NCBI GenBank assembly: GCA_031289145.1
Contig: JAITQA010000051.1
Span: 1 to 64,000, forward strand
Direction: 5' to 3'
Source: Dysgonamonadaceae bacterium
Lineage (GTDB): Bacteria; Bacteroidota; Bacteroidia; Bacteroidales; Azobacteroidaceae
DNA: 64,000 nt
Every line of letters starts with the position of its first letter. Position 1 is the stretch's first letter. Both the position numbers and the translations under genes were made by a program. The notes under the pieces are model-generated. The model did not search any database and was not told where the DNA came from. It saw only the letters and a program-made list of their open reading frames with translations. Positions 53,135 through 62,457 of the stretch are shown here, piece after piece.

Positions 53135-55084
53135 TCAGGGTGTTAAATAGGGCATGGTGATATGATAGTCTTTGCCGTATTTTTCGTTAAAGATATGGCA
53201 AGTTTCCATAGCGTGTTCATTACGCGCCCAGGACCGGCGGGCAACACCGCCCATCACATCCCACAGCATGGCCGTTTGAAGAATTTCATCGACTCGTTCG
53301 CTACCGTCCAATACCATTCCGAAACCGCCGTTGACAGCTTTCCCGATACCGACGCCACCGCCGTTATGCAAGGCTATCAAACTCATTCCTCTTGCGGCGT
53401 TTCCGGCAAAACATTGCACGGCCATATCGGCCATCACATTGCTGCCGTCTTTGATATTGGCTGTTTCCCGGAAAGGAGAATCGGTTCCACTCACATCATG
53501 GTGGTCGCGTCCCAACATGATGGGGCCGGTTTCGCCATTCCTGACCATCTCGTTGAAACGCAAGGCGATTTTCAGACGACCTTCTGCATCGGAATAGAGA
53601 ATACGCGCCTGCGTTCCAACTACCAGACGGTTCTTTTCCGCATCGCGGATCCAGTTATAATTGTCGCGGTCTTGCCCCCTGCGTTCCCGGTCGATACAAG
53701 CCATGGCGGCGTGATCGGTCTGTATCAGGTCTTCATGCTTGCCACTCAGACACACCCAACGGAAAGGTCCGTAACCATAATCGAATAATTCCGGCCCCAT
53801 GATGTCTTCCACATAAGACGGCCAGATAAAACCGTCTTTTTCGTCGGTTCCGTTTCGGGAAATGGCTTTGACGCCTGCGTCGTAAATAGCTTTCATAAAA
53901 GAATTTCCATAATCGAAGAAATACGTTCCCTTTGCGACTAACTTCCGGATAACTTCAAAATGCCGCTTCAATGAAATATCCGCCAAACGGCGAAATTCGT
54001 TTCGGTCTTCCTTTAGTAAACGGGTACGCGCTTCGAAAGAAATTCCGGCCGGACAATATCCACCTTCGTAAACCGCATGACAAGATGTTTGGTCGGAAAG
54101 TAAATCTATCGCTATGGCATGTGTCTCTGCATATTCCAACAAAGTAATGATATTCCCGTGGAAAGCAATGGAATAGGGTTTCTTTTCCTGCTTATAGGTC
54201 GCAGCACATTCAAAAGCCTCTTGTGGATTATCCGTGACGGTTTGCACCCATCCTTGCTTTCGGCGAGTCTCAATCCGGGAAATATCCACTTCTGCGATAA
54301 TGGCTACAGCACCGGCTATTTCGGCCGCTTTAGGTTGTGCTCCACTCATTCCACCCAATCCTGAAGAGACAAAAAGTTTTCCTTTCAGGTCACCGTCGGG
54401 AGGAATGCCTAATTTCAGCCGACCTGCATTCAGCAAGGTATTGAATGTACCGTGTACGATGCCTTGCGGACCGATGTACATCCAGCCACCGGCCGTCATT
54501 TGGCCATAGTTGGCCACGCCCATTTGAGCGGCAATTTCCCAATCGGATCGGTTATCATACATACCTACCATCATTGAGTTGGTAATGATGACGCGAGGCG
54601 CATTGGGATGTGATTTGAAAAGTCCGAGCGGGTGTCCCGATTCGACTACCAGGGTTTGTTCGCGTGTCATCACTTGTAAATATTGTTTGATGAGCCGGTA
54701 TTGCATCCAGTTCTGGCAGACCTGTCCGGTTTCTCCGTAGGTGACCAATTCGTAAGGATACAGCGCGATATCGAAACAGAGGTTGTTGTCTATCATCACT
54801 TGAAAAGCTTTCCCTTCGATACAATTGCCTTTATAGGCATCGATGGGTTGAGGACGTATATCTCCTTGCGGACGATAACGATATCCGTAAATCCGGCCAT
54901 TTGTCCGCAACTCATCCAGAAATTCAGGCGCTAATTGTGCATGGAGTTCGGAAGGTATATACCGAAGTGCATTTTTTAGAGCTAATTCCGTTTGGGGTTC
55001 ATTCAGGTGAAAACCCCTGTCCGGAGCACGGCGGATTCTTTCAATAAAAAGTGGATAATCAGGTAATTGATTGCTTAATGTCAT
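53135..55084 (-). CDS. hutU: Urocanate hydratase
   Basis: Second step of histidine breakdown: urocanate to imidazolone-propionate. 649 residues, longer than the roughly 560 of Proteobacteria, as in other Bacteroidetes. NAD-binding loop SSGLGGMSGAQPKAAEIAGA, the active-site region DQTSCHAVYEGGYCPAG with Cys, and HNGGGVGIGKAVNGGFGMVL. First gene of the hutU-ftcD-hutI run; upstream the minus strand has a weak promoter (CTTG, 20 bp, TACCTTCG at 55118-55149). The histidase gene hutH is not in the window. Confidence 0.95.
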   Translation of the reverse strand: MTLSNQLPDYPLFIERIRRAPDRGFHLNEPQTELALKNALRYIPSELHAQLAPEFLDELRTNGRIYGYRYRPQGDIRPQPIDAYKGNCIEGKAFQVMIDNNLCFDIALYPYELVTYGETGQVCQNWMQYRLIKQYLQVMTREQTLVVESGHPLGLFKSHPNAPRVIITNSMMVGMYDNRSDWEIAAQMGVANYGQMTAGGWMYIGPQGIVHGTFNTLLNAGRLKLGIPPDGDLKGKLFVSSGLGGMSGAQPKAAEIAGAVAIIAEVDISRIETRRKQGWVQTVTDNPQEAFECAATYKQEKKPYSIAFHGNIITLLEYAETHAIAIDLLSDQTSCHAVYEGGYCPAGISFEARTRLLKEDRNEFRRLADISLKRHFEVIRKLVAKGTYFFDYGNSFMKAIYDAGVKAISRNGTDEKDGFIWPSYVEDIMGPELFDYGYGPFRWVCLSGKHEDLIQTDHAAMACIDRERRGQDRDNYNWIRDAEKNRLVVGTQARILYSDAEGRLKIALRFNEMVRNGETGPIMLGRDHHDVSGTDSPFRETANIKDGSNVMADMAVQCFAGNAARGMSLIALHNGGGVGIGKAVNGGFGMVLDGSERVDEILQTAMLWDVMGGVARRSWARNEHAMETCHIFNEKYGKDYHITMPYLTP

Positions 55085-55208
55085 TGCTTCATTCTATTGT
55101 TAACTGTATTTTTGCTGCGAAGGTACATAATATTCATGTTATTTCCAAGCGAAAACGGATTATCAAAAAAATTATCTGTTAAAGCATTGTCATTTAAAAT
55201 AAAAGCAT

Positions 55209-55216
55209 TACCTTTG
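55209..55216 (+). promoter_or_regulatory. Probable promoter of rpsF-rpsR-rplI
   Basis: TACCTTTG with an ATTG (55186-55189) 19 bp upstream, one mismatch to the -33 consensus. Leader of about 40 nt. Confidence 0.55.
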
Positions 55217-55259
55217 TGCCTCAATTTACAAACATACTAATTTTAATAATTAAAAATCA

Positions 55260-55607
55260 ATGAACAATTACGAAACCGTTTTCATTTTGACTCCCGTTTT
55301 GTCTGATGCACAGATGAAGGAAGCGGTCGAAAAATTCAAAGGCATTCTTACAGCTGAAGGGGCTGAGATTGTGAATGAAGAGAATTGGGGATTGCGCAAA
55401 TTAGCCTACTCAATTCAGAAGAAGACAACCGGATTCTACACGCTGATTGAATTCACGGCAGAACCGGCAACTATTGCAAAGTTGGAAACTCAGTTCCGCC
55501 GCGATGAAAGAGTACTTCGTTTTCTGACTTTCCGTCAGGATAAGGATTTTGCAGCTTATGCAGCTAAAAGAAGAAACAAAACTAAAGAATCAGTAAAGGA
55601 GAACTAA
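55260..55607 (+). CDS. rpsF: Ribosomal protein bS6
   Basis: 115 residues. [16 protein letters not shown] opening and the [16 protein letters not shown] end strand are typical of S6, which binds 16S rRNA with S18 in the platform of the small subunit. The acidic/basic tail ([13 protein letters not shown]) is normal for Bacteroidetes. First gene of the classic rpsF-rpsR-rplI operon, 3 bp before rpsR. Confidence 0.97.
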   Translation: MNNYETVFILTPVLSDAQMKEAVEKFKGILTAEGAEIVNEENWGLRKLAYSIQKKTTGFYTLIEFTAEPATIAKLETQFRRDERVLRFLTFRQDKDFAAYAAKRRNKTKESVKEN

Positions 55608-55610
55608 ATC

Positions 55611-55883
55611 ATGGCAACAAACAACAACTCAGAAATTCGTTATTTAACACCCCCTACGGTTGATGTTAAAAAGAAAAAATATTGTCGTTTCAAAAAGAAC
55701 GGCATTAAGTTTATCGATTATAAAGACCCGGATTTTTTGAAGAAATTCCTGAATGAACAAGGAAAAATCCTTCCGCGTCGCATTACAGGTACTTCTTTGA
55801 AGTTCCAGCACAGGATATCACAAGCCGTGAAGCGTGCCCGTCACTTGGCCTTGCTTCCGTATGTAACCGATTTAATGAAATAA
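55611..55883 (+). CDS. rpsR: Ribosomal protein bS18
   Basis: 90 residues. [20 protein letters not shown] and the hallmark [19 protein letters not shown] / [12 protein letters not shown] identify S18, partner of S6. It has the single Cys in YCRF, not a zinc set. Lies between rpsF (3 bp) and rplI (20 bp). Confidence 0.97.
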   Translation: MATNNNSEIRYLTPPTVDVKKKKYCRFKKNGIKFIDYKDPDFLKKFLNEQGKILPRRITGTSLKFQHRISQAVKRARHLALLPYVTDLMK

Positions 55884-55903
55884 TTAATAAGGAGGAAATA
55901 ATC

Positions 55904-56347
55904 ATGCAAATAATATTATTAGAAGACGTTACCAACCTTGGTTACAAGGATGATATTGTTACCGTTAAAAGCGGTTACGGAAGAAATTATCTGATTCCGC
56001 AAAAGAAAGCAGTTATCGCTTCCGAATCGGCGAAGAAAGTACTGGCCGAAAATCTGCGTCAACGCGCCCATAAATTGGAAAAAGTCAAAACGAACGCTCA
56101 AGTTCTGGCTACCCAATTGGAAGGTGTTTCGCTGACTATAGGCGCAAAAACAAGTTCTACCGGCACTATTTTCGGTTCGGTTACCAATATCCAGATTGCG
56201 GACGAACTGGCTAAAAAAGGTTTTGAAGTGGACAGAAAAACCATTATCCTCAAAGAACCGGTTAAAGAAGTGGGTTCTTACAAGGCTTTGGTCAAACTTC
56301 ACAAGGAAGTTTCTGTAGAAATTCCGTTCGAAGTCGTATCGGAATAA
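55904..56347 (+). CDS. rplI: Ribosomal protein bL9
   Basis: 147 residues. N-terminal rRNA-binding domain [19 protein letters not shown] and [16 protein letters not shown], a long connecting helix and a C-terminal domain with [16 protein letters not shown]. Last gene of the operon, followed by a strong terminator. Confidence 0.97.
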   Translation: MQIILLEDVTNLGYKDDIVTVKSGYGRNYLIPQKKAVIASESAKKVLAENLRQRAHKLEKVKTNAQVLATQLEGVSLTIGAKTSSTGTIFGSVTNIQIADELAKKGFEVDRKTIILKEPVKEVGSYKALVKLHKEVSVEIPFEVVSE

Positions 56348-56360
56348 ATTCCGGTCAATA

Positions 56361-56411
56361 ATACAAAAACAGAGAGGGTTTGCTTTATGGCAAACCCTCT
56401 CTGTTTTGTAT
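56361..56411. terminator. Bidirectional intrinsic terminator after rplI
   Basis: CAGAGAGGGTTTGC (56370-56383) and its exact reverse complement (56390-56403) around a 6-nt loop. The flanking ATACAAAA/TTTTGTAT extends the stem by 8 pairs with one bulged A and provides T tracts on both strands, serving rplI and the convergent lyase gene. Confidence 0.85.
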
Positions 56412-56432
56412 GCTCATCTGAGAAAAGCGATT

Positions 56433-57899
56433 TTACAAGCTATCTCCGAAATCTTCCTTAAACTTGGCAATCAATTTTTGCGGCCAATCGGATACAGGTT
56501 CCAAGCCTCCCATAAAGAACCGCAACACAGCCGGTTCGTAGATAAAACGTAAACCGCCGATTAAATGTCGGTTTTCGTTCAACCAAATCATACGGTCTGC
56601 CACATATTTGATTTGCGAAAGCGTGAAAACCCTGCGGGGAACTGCCAAACGCAATAATTCCATATCGGCATAAGTTTCATTGCCTTCTTCGTCGCGTTGA
56701 TTGGAGATGGAACCGCGCTCCATGCCCCGCACACCTGAAACCAGGAAAAATGCCGCAGCCAGACTACCTGCCGGATACTGCGTTTGCGGAATGTGGGAAC
56801 AAACCTGCATCGCATTGACATGCGCACCCAGAACGCCCGGAGGCGTTACCATCGGAACCCCGTTTGCCATCAATGTGTTTACCAAATACGCAATAAAATC
56901 GGGACTTTGTGAAATCATCGTTTCATCCAAGGTTTCATACAAGCCTACAGCCATCGATTCAATCTCACGGACAGAAATACCGCCATACGTAAGGAAACCT
57001 TCAAAAAGAGGAACAAGACTCTCCAATTCTCTGTAAATTTTCAGGTCACTCGTACAAATACCGCCACCACGGGAAGAACTTAGTTTACGCGCCGAGAAGT
57101 AAACAATATCCGACAAACCGGTCATAATGCCAATCACTTCGGCCATAGATGCATCCCTGAATTCCGGCTCACGCTGAATAACCAGATAGGCATTTTCTCC
57201 CAATAAACTTGCATCCAACACGATACGAATTCCGTATTTATCTGCAATCGCTCGTACTGCACGCATATTGGCAATAGAGAAAGGTTGACCGCCAATCAAG
57301 TTGGTAGAAGCCTCCATTCGGATAAACGGGATATTTTCCACTCCCGTCTCTTTTATCACTTCTTCTAATTTTTCTACATTCAGATTCCCTTTGAAAGGAT
57401 GACTTGATTGAATGTTATACGCTTCATCATAGAGTAATTCTACAATCCGCCCTCCATATTGTGTAATATGCGCCAATGCGGTAGTGAAATGGTAATTCAT
57501 CGGAATCAAATCCCCTTTTTTCTTTATATACGCCTTTGCCAGAATGTTTTCAGCAGCGCGTCCCTGATGGACGGGAAGCAGGTATTCTTTTTTCAATACC
57601 TCCTTGACCGCGGTATGTAAACGAAAAAAACTCTGCGAACCCGCATAAGCGTCATCTGCATGCATCATGGCGGATAACTGCATATCACTCATTGCATTTG
57701 TTCCGCTATCGGTCAGCATGTCCAAAAATACATCCCTGGTACTCAAACGAAAAGTATTGAATCCGCCTTCATACAACGCTTCCAAACGACGTTCAATGGG
57801 AACTAAATTTAGTTTCTGTACAATACGTACTTTGTGTAACTCCAATGGAATATTTTCTCCACAGTAGAATTTAATTTTTACTGGGCCTTCTTTGCTCAT
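56433..57899 (-). CDS. Tryptophanase / tyrosine phenol-lyase-family beta-eliminating lyase
   Basis: 488 residues, PLP fold type I. MLTDSGTNAMSDMQLSAMM, DDAYAGSQSFFRL, and HPFKGNLNVEKLEEVI match both members of the family. The PLP Lys is in FSARKLSSSRGGG, and LRLAVPRRVFTL keeps the substrate-carboxylate Arg. MNYHFTT and GMERG resemble tyrosine phenol-lyase more than tryptophanase. LDASLLGENAYL has Leu where both known enzymes have the cofactor-near Arg (DATR or DSAR). It is also about 30 residues longer than either. So it belongs to a divergent subgroup whose amino acid substrate I cannot name. Confidence 0.8.
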   Translation of the reverse strand: MSKEGPVKIKFYCGENIPLELHKVRIVQKLNLVPIERRLEALYEGGFNTFRLSTRDVFLDMLTDSGTNAMSDMQLSAMMHADDAYAGSQSFFRLHTAVKEVLKKEYLLPVHQGRAAENILAKAYIKKKGDLIPMNYHFTTALAHITQYGGRIVELLYDEAYNIQSSHPFKGNLNVEKLEEVIKETGVENIPFIRMEASTNLIGGQPFSIANMRAVRAIADKYGIRIVLDASLLGENAYLVIQREPEFRDASMAEVIGIMTGLSDIVYFSARKLSSSRGGGICTSDLKIYRELESLVPLFEGFLTYGGISVREIESMAVGLYETLDETMISQSPDFIAYLVNTLMANGVPMVTPPGVLGAHVNAMQVCSHIPQTQYPAGSLAAAFFLVSGVRGMERGSISNQRDEEGNETYADMELLRLAVPRRVFTLSQIKYVADRMIWLNENRHLIGGLRFIYEPAVLRFFMGGLEPVSDWPQKLIAKFKEDFGDSL

Positions 57900-57949
57900 A
57901 AATTTAAAATAATTTTATCTAAAAAATAGTTATTTTCAAAAATAGGCAG

Positions 57950-57957
57950 CAAAGTTA
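57950..57957 (-). promoter_or_regulatory. Probable -7 box for the beta-eliminating lyase
   Basis: TAACTTTG on the minus strand, about 50 nt before the ATG. The nearest TTTG is at 15-bp spacing, too close, so only the -7 box is supported. Confidence 0.35.
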
Positions 57958-58072
57958 TTAATTATTTTATTCCAAATAGCATATTTTATTGTATTTTTTT
58001 CACTACAAGCCGATTTTTATAACAAATACTTTATTTTCTGCCTTATTACCGTTTTATTATTAAAAAATTTAT

Positions 58073-58080
58073 TATCTTTG
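58073..58080 (+). promoter_or_regulatory. Probable -7 box for purB
   Basis: TATCTTTG, about 41 bp before ATG 58122. The -33 element is degenerate (GTTT, 18 bp). Confidence 0.5.
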
Positions 58081-58121
58081 CAACCGATTTTTAATGTATG
58101 CATCGCAGTTTTTCGTTATTT

Positions 58122-59465
58122 ATGAAATCAAGCACACTGACAGCGATATCTCCCGTTGATGGTAGATACCATGGTAAAACATTGGTTCTATCGGCTTTTT
58201 TTTCGGAATATGCTTTGTTCAAATACAGGGTTCTGGTTGAAATAGAATATTTTATATCCTTGTGTCAAATTCCGTTACCCCAATTGACAGGCGCAAATAA
58301 TCCGGAGGTTTTTTGCCGTTTACGGGATATTTATGCAAGTTTTTCTTTGGAAGATGCATGCCGGATAAAAGAAATAGAAAAGATAACCAATCACGATGTC
58401 AAAGCAGTGGAATATTTCATTAAAGAAGCATTTGACAAATTGGGTTTGAACGGATATAAAGAGTTTATTCATTTCGGATTAACCTCTCAGGATATCAACA
58501 ATACAGCTGTGCCTTTATCACTGAAAGATGCTTTGGAAAAAGTATATTATCCCGCTTTGGAAGAGATACTTGAACGTTTAAAGCACTACGCTGAGGAATG
58601 GGCTACAGTCCCGATGCTTGCAAAAACGCATGGACAACCGGCTTCCCCTACTCGTTTAGGGAAAGAAATTCAAGTATTTGTGAGCCGCTTAACGCAACAA
58701 ATCCGGCTTTTGAAGTTGGCGCCCGTTTCGGCAAAATTCGGTGGCGCAACCGGAAATTTTAATGCCCATCATGTGGCCTATCCTGCAATAGACTGGAAAA
58801 CATTCGGAAACAGTTTTGCCGGAAATTTAGGCCTCGAAAGAGAAGAATATACCACTCAAATATCAAATTATGATAATTTAAGTGCAATATTTGACGGAAT
58901 GAAAAGAATAAATACGATATTGACGGACATGGTCAAGGATTTCTGGCTGTACATATCAATGGAGTATTTCAAACAAAAGATTAAAGAAGGAGAAATAGGG
59001 TCTTCGGCCATGCCGCATAAAGTGAATCCTATTGATTTTGAAAACGCAGAAGGTAATCTGGGAATTGCTAATGCGTTGTTTGAGCATCTGGCGGTAAAAC
59101 TACCGGTTTCCCGACTGCAGAGAGACTTGACGGATTCGACCGTGTTGCGGAATATAGGTGTTCCATTGGCTCATACTTTGATTTCTTTTCAGAGCATTCA
59201 AAAGGGCTTGGGAAAATTGTTGCTGAACGAGCAAGCTATCAGCAGGGATTTGGAGAATGCATGGGCTGTCGTAGCAGAAGGCATACAAACGATTTTAAGG
59301 CGAGAAGCATATCCTGAGCCATACGAAGCGCTCAAGGCATTGACACGAACAAATAAACAAATAACAGAACAATTAATAGAAGAATTTATTAACACACTCG
59401 ATGTTAGCGAAGAGGTAAAGTATGAACTTAAAACCATCACTCCTCTGAACTATACTGGGATTTAA
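58122..59465 (+). CDS. purB: Adenylosuccinate lyase
   Basis: Acts twice in purine synthesis (SAICAR to AICAR, adenylosuccinate to AMP). 447 residues, fumarase/aspartase fold: TAISPVDGRYHGKT at the start, EFIHFGLTSQDINNTAVPL, KTHGQPASPTRLGKE with catalytic His, and the signature GSSAMPHKVNPIDFENAEGN with catalytic Ser. ATG 58122 gives the usual N-terminus; ATG 58098 would add eight residues. The C-terminal half of the gene shows the family's tRNA-free, single-domain layout. Confidence 0.95.
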   Translation: MKSSTLTAISPVDGRYHGKTLVLSAFFSEYALFKYRVLVEIEYFISLCQIPLPQLTGANNPEVFCRLRDIYASFSLEDACRIKEIEKITNHDVKAVEYFIKEAFDKLGLNGYKEFIHFGLTSQDINNTAVPLSLKDALEKVYYPALEEILERLKHYAEEWATVPMLAKTHGQPASPTRLGKEIQVFVSRLTQQIRLLKLAPVSAKFGGATGNFNAHHVAYPAIDWKTFGNSFAGNLGLEREEYTTQISNYDNLSAIFDGMKRINTILTDMVKDFWLYISMEYFKQKIKEGEIGSSAMPHKVNPIDFENAEGNLGIANALFEHLAVKLPVSRLQRDLTDSTVLRNIGVPLAHTLISFQSIQKGLGKLLLNEQAISRDLENAWAVVAEGIQTILRREAYPEPYEALKALTRTNKQITEQLIEEFINTLDVSEEVKYELKTITPLNYTGI

Positions 59466-59521
59466 TTTATTATAAATGAGAGTAAAAAGAACCGTGAGGT
59501 TTACAATTAAAAACAACAAAC

Positions 59522-59529
59522 TAAATTTG
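59522..59529 (+). promoter_or_regulatory. Possible -7 box for the pseudouridine synthase
   Basis: TAAATTTG, only 8 bp before the ATG at 59538, so a transcript from here would be almost leaderless. TTTA at 18 bp spacing is a weak -33 candidate. Confidence 0.35.
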
Positions 59530-59537
59530 TCAAAACA

Positions 59538-60974
59538 ATGACTACAGAAAACGAAGAATGGAAGCCGCGTAATCGTTATTACGATAATGGGCAAAGTGAG
59601 GATGGTCAAAACAGAGAAAGAAGGCCTTATCAATCTTACAATCGTACAAGTTACGGAAACAAACCCGGAAATTACAATCGCCAGGGTGGTAACTTTGAAA
59701 GACAAGGTGGTAATTATGACCGTCCGGGCGGAAATTATGACCGCCAGAGGTACAACAACAGCTACGACCGTCAGGGAGCAGGAAACTACGACCGTCAGGG
59801 AGGAAACTACAACAACAATTGGGGAAACAATCAGGATCGGCGTGAAAACGGCAATTATTATCCCAGACCGCAGCAGCGTTCGTATGAGAACTATCAAAGA
59901 CCATACGATAACAACCAGCAGCGGAACTATGATAATCAAACCCGGAATTACGAAAACAGATCGCAGGATTCGGGAGACGCAAATCCAAACGTAAAGAAAA
60001 GAAGACCGCGTGTAGGAGAAGTGCCGATCCCAACAAGAAACACCAATTACAGCAGGCCGGGTGGAAATTACAACAATTCCCATTCGGGAGGGTACCAACA
60101 ACAACAGCAGCAGCCGTGGTCTTACAACAATTACCCGAATCGCAATGCTGCACCCAACAGGAACAGGCCGGGAAGTAACAGAATGTCTTACAATCCGGAT
60201 GCGAAGTACAGCCTTAGAAAGCAATTGAAGTACAGGGAAGAAAATTTTGACCCGAACGAACCACTCCGTTTAAACAAATACTTAGCCAATGCCGGCGTTT
60301 GTTCAAGACGGGAAGCCGACGAATTTATTCAGGCCGGTTTGGTAAAAGTGAACGGAGAAACCGTTTCTGAATTGGGTACGAAAGTGAAACGTAGCGATGC
60401 TGTTTCATTCCACAATGAAACAGTTAAACTGGAGCAAAAAATTTATGTACTCCTCAACAAACCAAAGAATTGCGTGACAACCGCCGATGATCCTCAGGAA
60501 AGATTGACCGTAATGGACTTGGTAAAAACCGCTTGTCAGGAAAGAATTTTTCCTGTCGGTCGACTCGACAGAAACACAACCGGCGTTTTGTTGTTGACCA
60601 ACGATGGCGATTTGGCTTCCAAGTTGACCCACCCGAAATTCCTGAAGAAAAAAATCTATCATGTCTGGCTGGATAAAAACGTAAGTGTAGACGATATGCA
60701 AAAATTTGCCGAAGGCGTGGAATTGGAAGATGGAGAAATTCATGCAGATGCCGTGAGCTATGTGACGGAAACCGATAAAGACCAAGTGGGAATAGAAATC
60801 CACTCAGGCCGTAACCGGGTAGTACGCCGTATGTTCGAAGCATTAGGCTACCACGTTATGCGGTTGGACAGGGTCTATTTTGCCGGTCTGACCAAGAAAA
60901 ATCTGAAACGCGGTCAATGGCGATACCTGAATGAAAAAGAAGTATCCATGCTTCGCATGGGCGCTTTTGATTAA
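59538..60974 (+). CDS. RsuA/RluB-family pseudouridine synthase with long disordered N-terminus
   Basis: 478 residues in two unlike parts. Residues 1 to about 235 are low-complexity, rich in Asn, Tyr, Arg, Gly and Gln, with repeats such as GGNYDRQGGNYDRPGG and RNYENR. The rest is a normal enzyme of about 240 residues: an S4 RNA-binding domain (RLNKYLANAGVCSRREADE), LLNKPKNCVTT, the catalytic FPVGRLDRNTTGVLLLTNDG (Asp near residue 344), and GRNRVVRRMFEALGYHV. It makes pseudouridine in 23S or 16S rRNA. asnS follows after 18 bp. Disordered Arg/Gly/Tyr-rich tails on RNA enzymes promote RNA binding or condensates; that role here is inference. Confidence 0.9.
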   Translation: MTTENEEWKPRNRYYDNGQSEDGQNRERRPYQSYNRTSYGNKPGNYNRQGGNFERQGGNYDRPGGNYDRQRYNNSYDRQGAGNYDRQGGNYNNNWGNNQDRRENGNYYPRPQQRSYENYQRPYDNNQQRNYDNQTRNYENRSQDSGDANPNVKKRRPRVGEVPIPTRNTNYSRPGGNYNNSHSGGYQQQQQQPWSYNNYPNRNAAPNRNRPGSNRMSYNPDAKYSLRKQLKYREENFDPNEPLRLNKYLANAGVCSRREADEFIQAGLVKVNGETVSELGTKVKRSDAVSFHNETVKLEQKIYVLLNKPKNCVTTADDPQERLTVMDLVKTACQERIFPVGRLDRNTTGVLLLTNDGDLASKLTHPKFLKKKIYHVWLDKNVSVDDMQKFAEGVELEDGEIHADAVSYVTETDKDQVGIEIHSGRNRVVRRMFEALGYHVMRLDRVYFAGLTKKNLKRGQWRYLNEKEVSMLRMGAFD

Positions 60975-60992
60975 TTAACTGAATAACATTAT

Positions 60993-62387
60993 ATGGAAAT
61001 TAAGAGAACAAGAATTGTTGAATTATTGAACAAAACCGAATTCGGGGAAACAGTGTGCGTGAAAGGCTGGGTACGTACCCGAAGGGGCAATAAGCAAGTA
61101 GCATTCATCGCTTTGAATGATGGTTCCACTATCCACAGTATCCAGATTGTTATCGACCTGGTGCGGTTTGACGAGGAATTGCTGAAAGGGATAACTACCG
61201 GCGCTTGCATCGCCGTGAACGGTTTGTTGGTTGAATCGCAGGGACAAGGCCAAACGGCTGAAATACAGGCGCAGGATATTGAGATTTACGGCAAAGCCGA
61301 CCCTGCTACTTATCCCTTGCAAAAGAAAGGTCATTCCTTGGAATTTTTGAGGGAAATAGCCTATCTGCGCCCGCGTACCAATACATTCGGCGCTATTTTC
61401 AGGATACGTCACCACCTGGCATTCGCTATTCATGATTACTTCAACAAGCAAGGTTTCTATTATTTTCATACACCGATTATTACCGCATCCGATGCAGAAG
61501 GCGCCGGGTCCATGTTCCAAGTGACGATGCTTGATATGAACAAGGCGCCGCTGACGGAAGACCAAAAAATCGATTATTCGCAGGATTTCTTCGGACGTCA
61601 TACCAATCTGACGGTTTCAGGTCAGTTAGAAGGTGAATTGGGCGCCATGGCGCTGGGTGGAATTTATACTTTCGGGCCTACTTTCAGAGCGGAAAATTCA
61701 AATACACCTCGCCATCTGGCCGAATTCTGGATGATTGAACCGGAAGTGGCTTTCAATGATATCAACGACAATATGAACTTGGCCGAAGATTTCCTGAAAT
61801 ATGTGATTTCGTATGCTATGGAACATTGCAAGGATGATATTGAGTTCTTGAACAAAATGTATGACAACGAGTTACTCGACCGTCTGAATTTTGTGCTTGA
61901 CAATCGGTTTGTCCGTCTAACCTATACCGAAGGCGTGGAAATCCTCGAAAAAAGCGGGAAAAAATTTGATTTTCCTGTCTATTGGGGAGCCGATTTGCAA
62001 TCGGAACATGAACGATACCTGGTGGAAGAACATTTCAAATGCCCGGTTATCCTGACCGATTACCCGAAAGAAATCAAGTCTTTCTACATGAAACAAAACG
62101 ACGACGGGAAAACAGTGCGGGGCATGGATGTCCTGTTTCCGAAAATCGGAGAAATAATCGGCGGTTCGGAACGGGAAGCCGATTACGAAAAGTTACTAAA
62201 TCGTATCAAAGAGCTGAATATGTCTATGGACAGCTTGTGGTGGTATATTGATACCCGCAAATTCGGTACGGCGCCGCATGCCGGATTTGGCCTGGGTTTT
62301 GAACGTTTGGTACTGTTTATCACAGGAATGGGAAATATTCGCGATGTGATTCCTTTCCCAAGGACGCCCAAAAATGCGGAATTTTGA
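60993..62387 (+). CDS. asnS: Asparaginyl-tRNA synthetase
   Basis: 464 residues. N-terminal OB-fold anticodon domain ([19 protein letters not shown]), then the class II core: [21 protein letters not shown] (motif 1 end), [20 protein letters not shown] (motif 2) and [21 protein letters not shown] (motif 3). Asn-type rather than Asp-type specificity is shown by the short OB domain and the [12 protein letters not shown] segment. It lies 18 bp after the pseudouridine synthase gene. Confidence 0.96.
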   Translation: MEIKRTRIVELLNKTEFGETVCVKGWVRTRRGNKQVAFIALNDGSTIHSIQIVIDLVRFDEELLKGITTGACIAVNGLLVESQGQGQTAEIQAQDIEIYGKADPATYPLQKKGHSLEFLREIAYLRPRTNTFGAIFRIRHHLAFAIHDYFNKQGFYYFHTPIITASDAEGAGSMFQVTMLDMNKAPLTEDQKIDYSQDFFGRHTNLTVSGQLEGELGAMALGGIYTFGPTFRAENSNTPRHLAEFWMIEPEVAFNDINDNMNLAEDFLKYVISYAMEHCKDDIEFLNKMYDNELLDRLNFVLDNRFVRLTYTEGVEILEKSGKKFDFPVYWGADLQSEHERYLVEEHFKCPVILTDYPKEIKSFYMKQNDDGKTVRGMDVLFPKIGEIIGGSEREADYEKLLNRIKELNMSMDSLWWYIDTRKFGTAPHAGFGLGFERLVLFITGMGNIRDVIPFPRTPKNAEF

Positions 62388-62457
62388 AAATCTTATCCTG
62401 TAATTTGCAGTCGTCATTGTGTCTGTGTGGCAATAACATTCGAAAAGAACAATCCGG

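Noticed and set aside
59640..60150. CRISPR-like or tandem DNA repeat array
   Set aside because: The repeats are in phase with codons and encode the Arg/Asn/Gly/Tyr-rich tail of the pseudouridine synthase; they vary in sequence and have no unique spacers. The long opposite-strand open frames here (59373-60224 and 59542-60153) are shadows of this biased composition.
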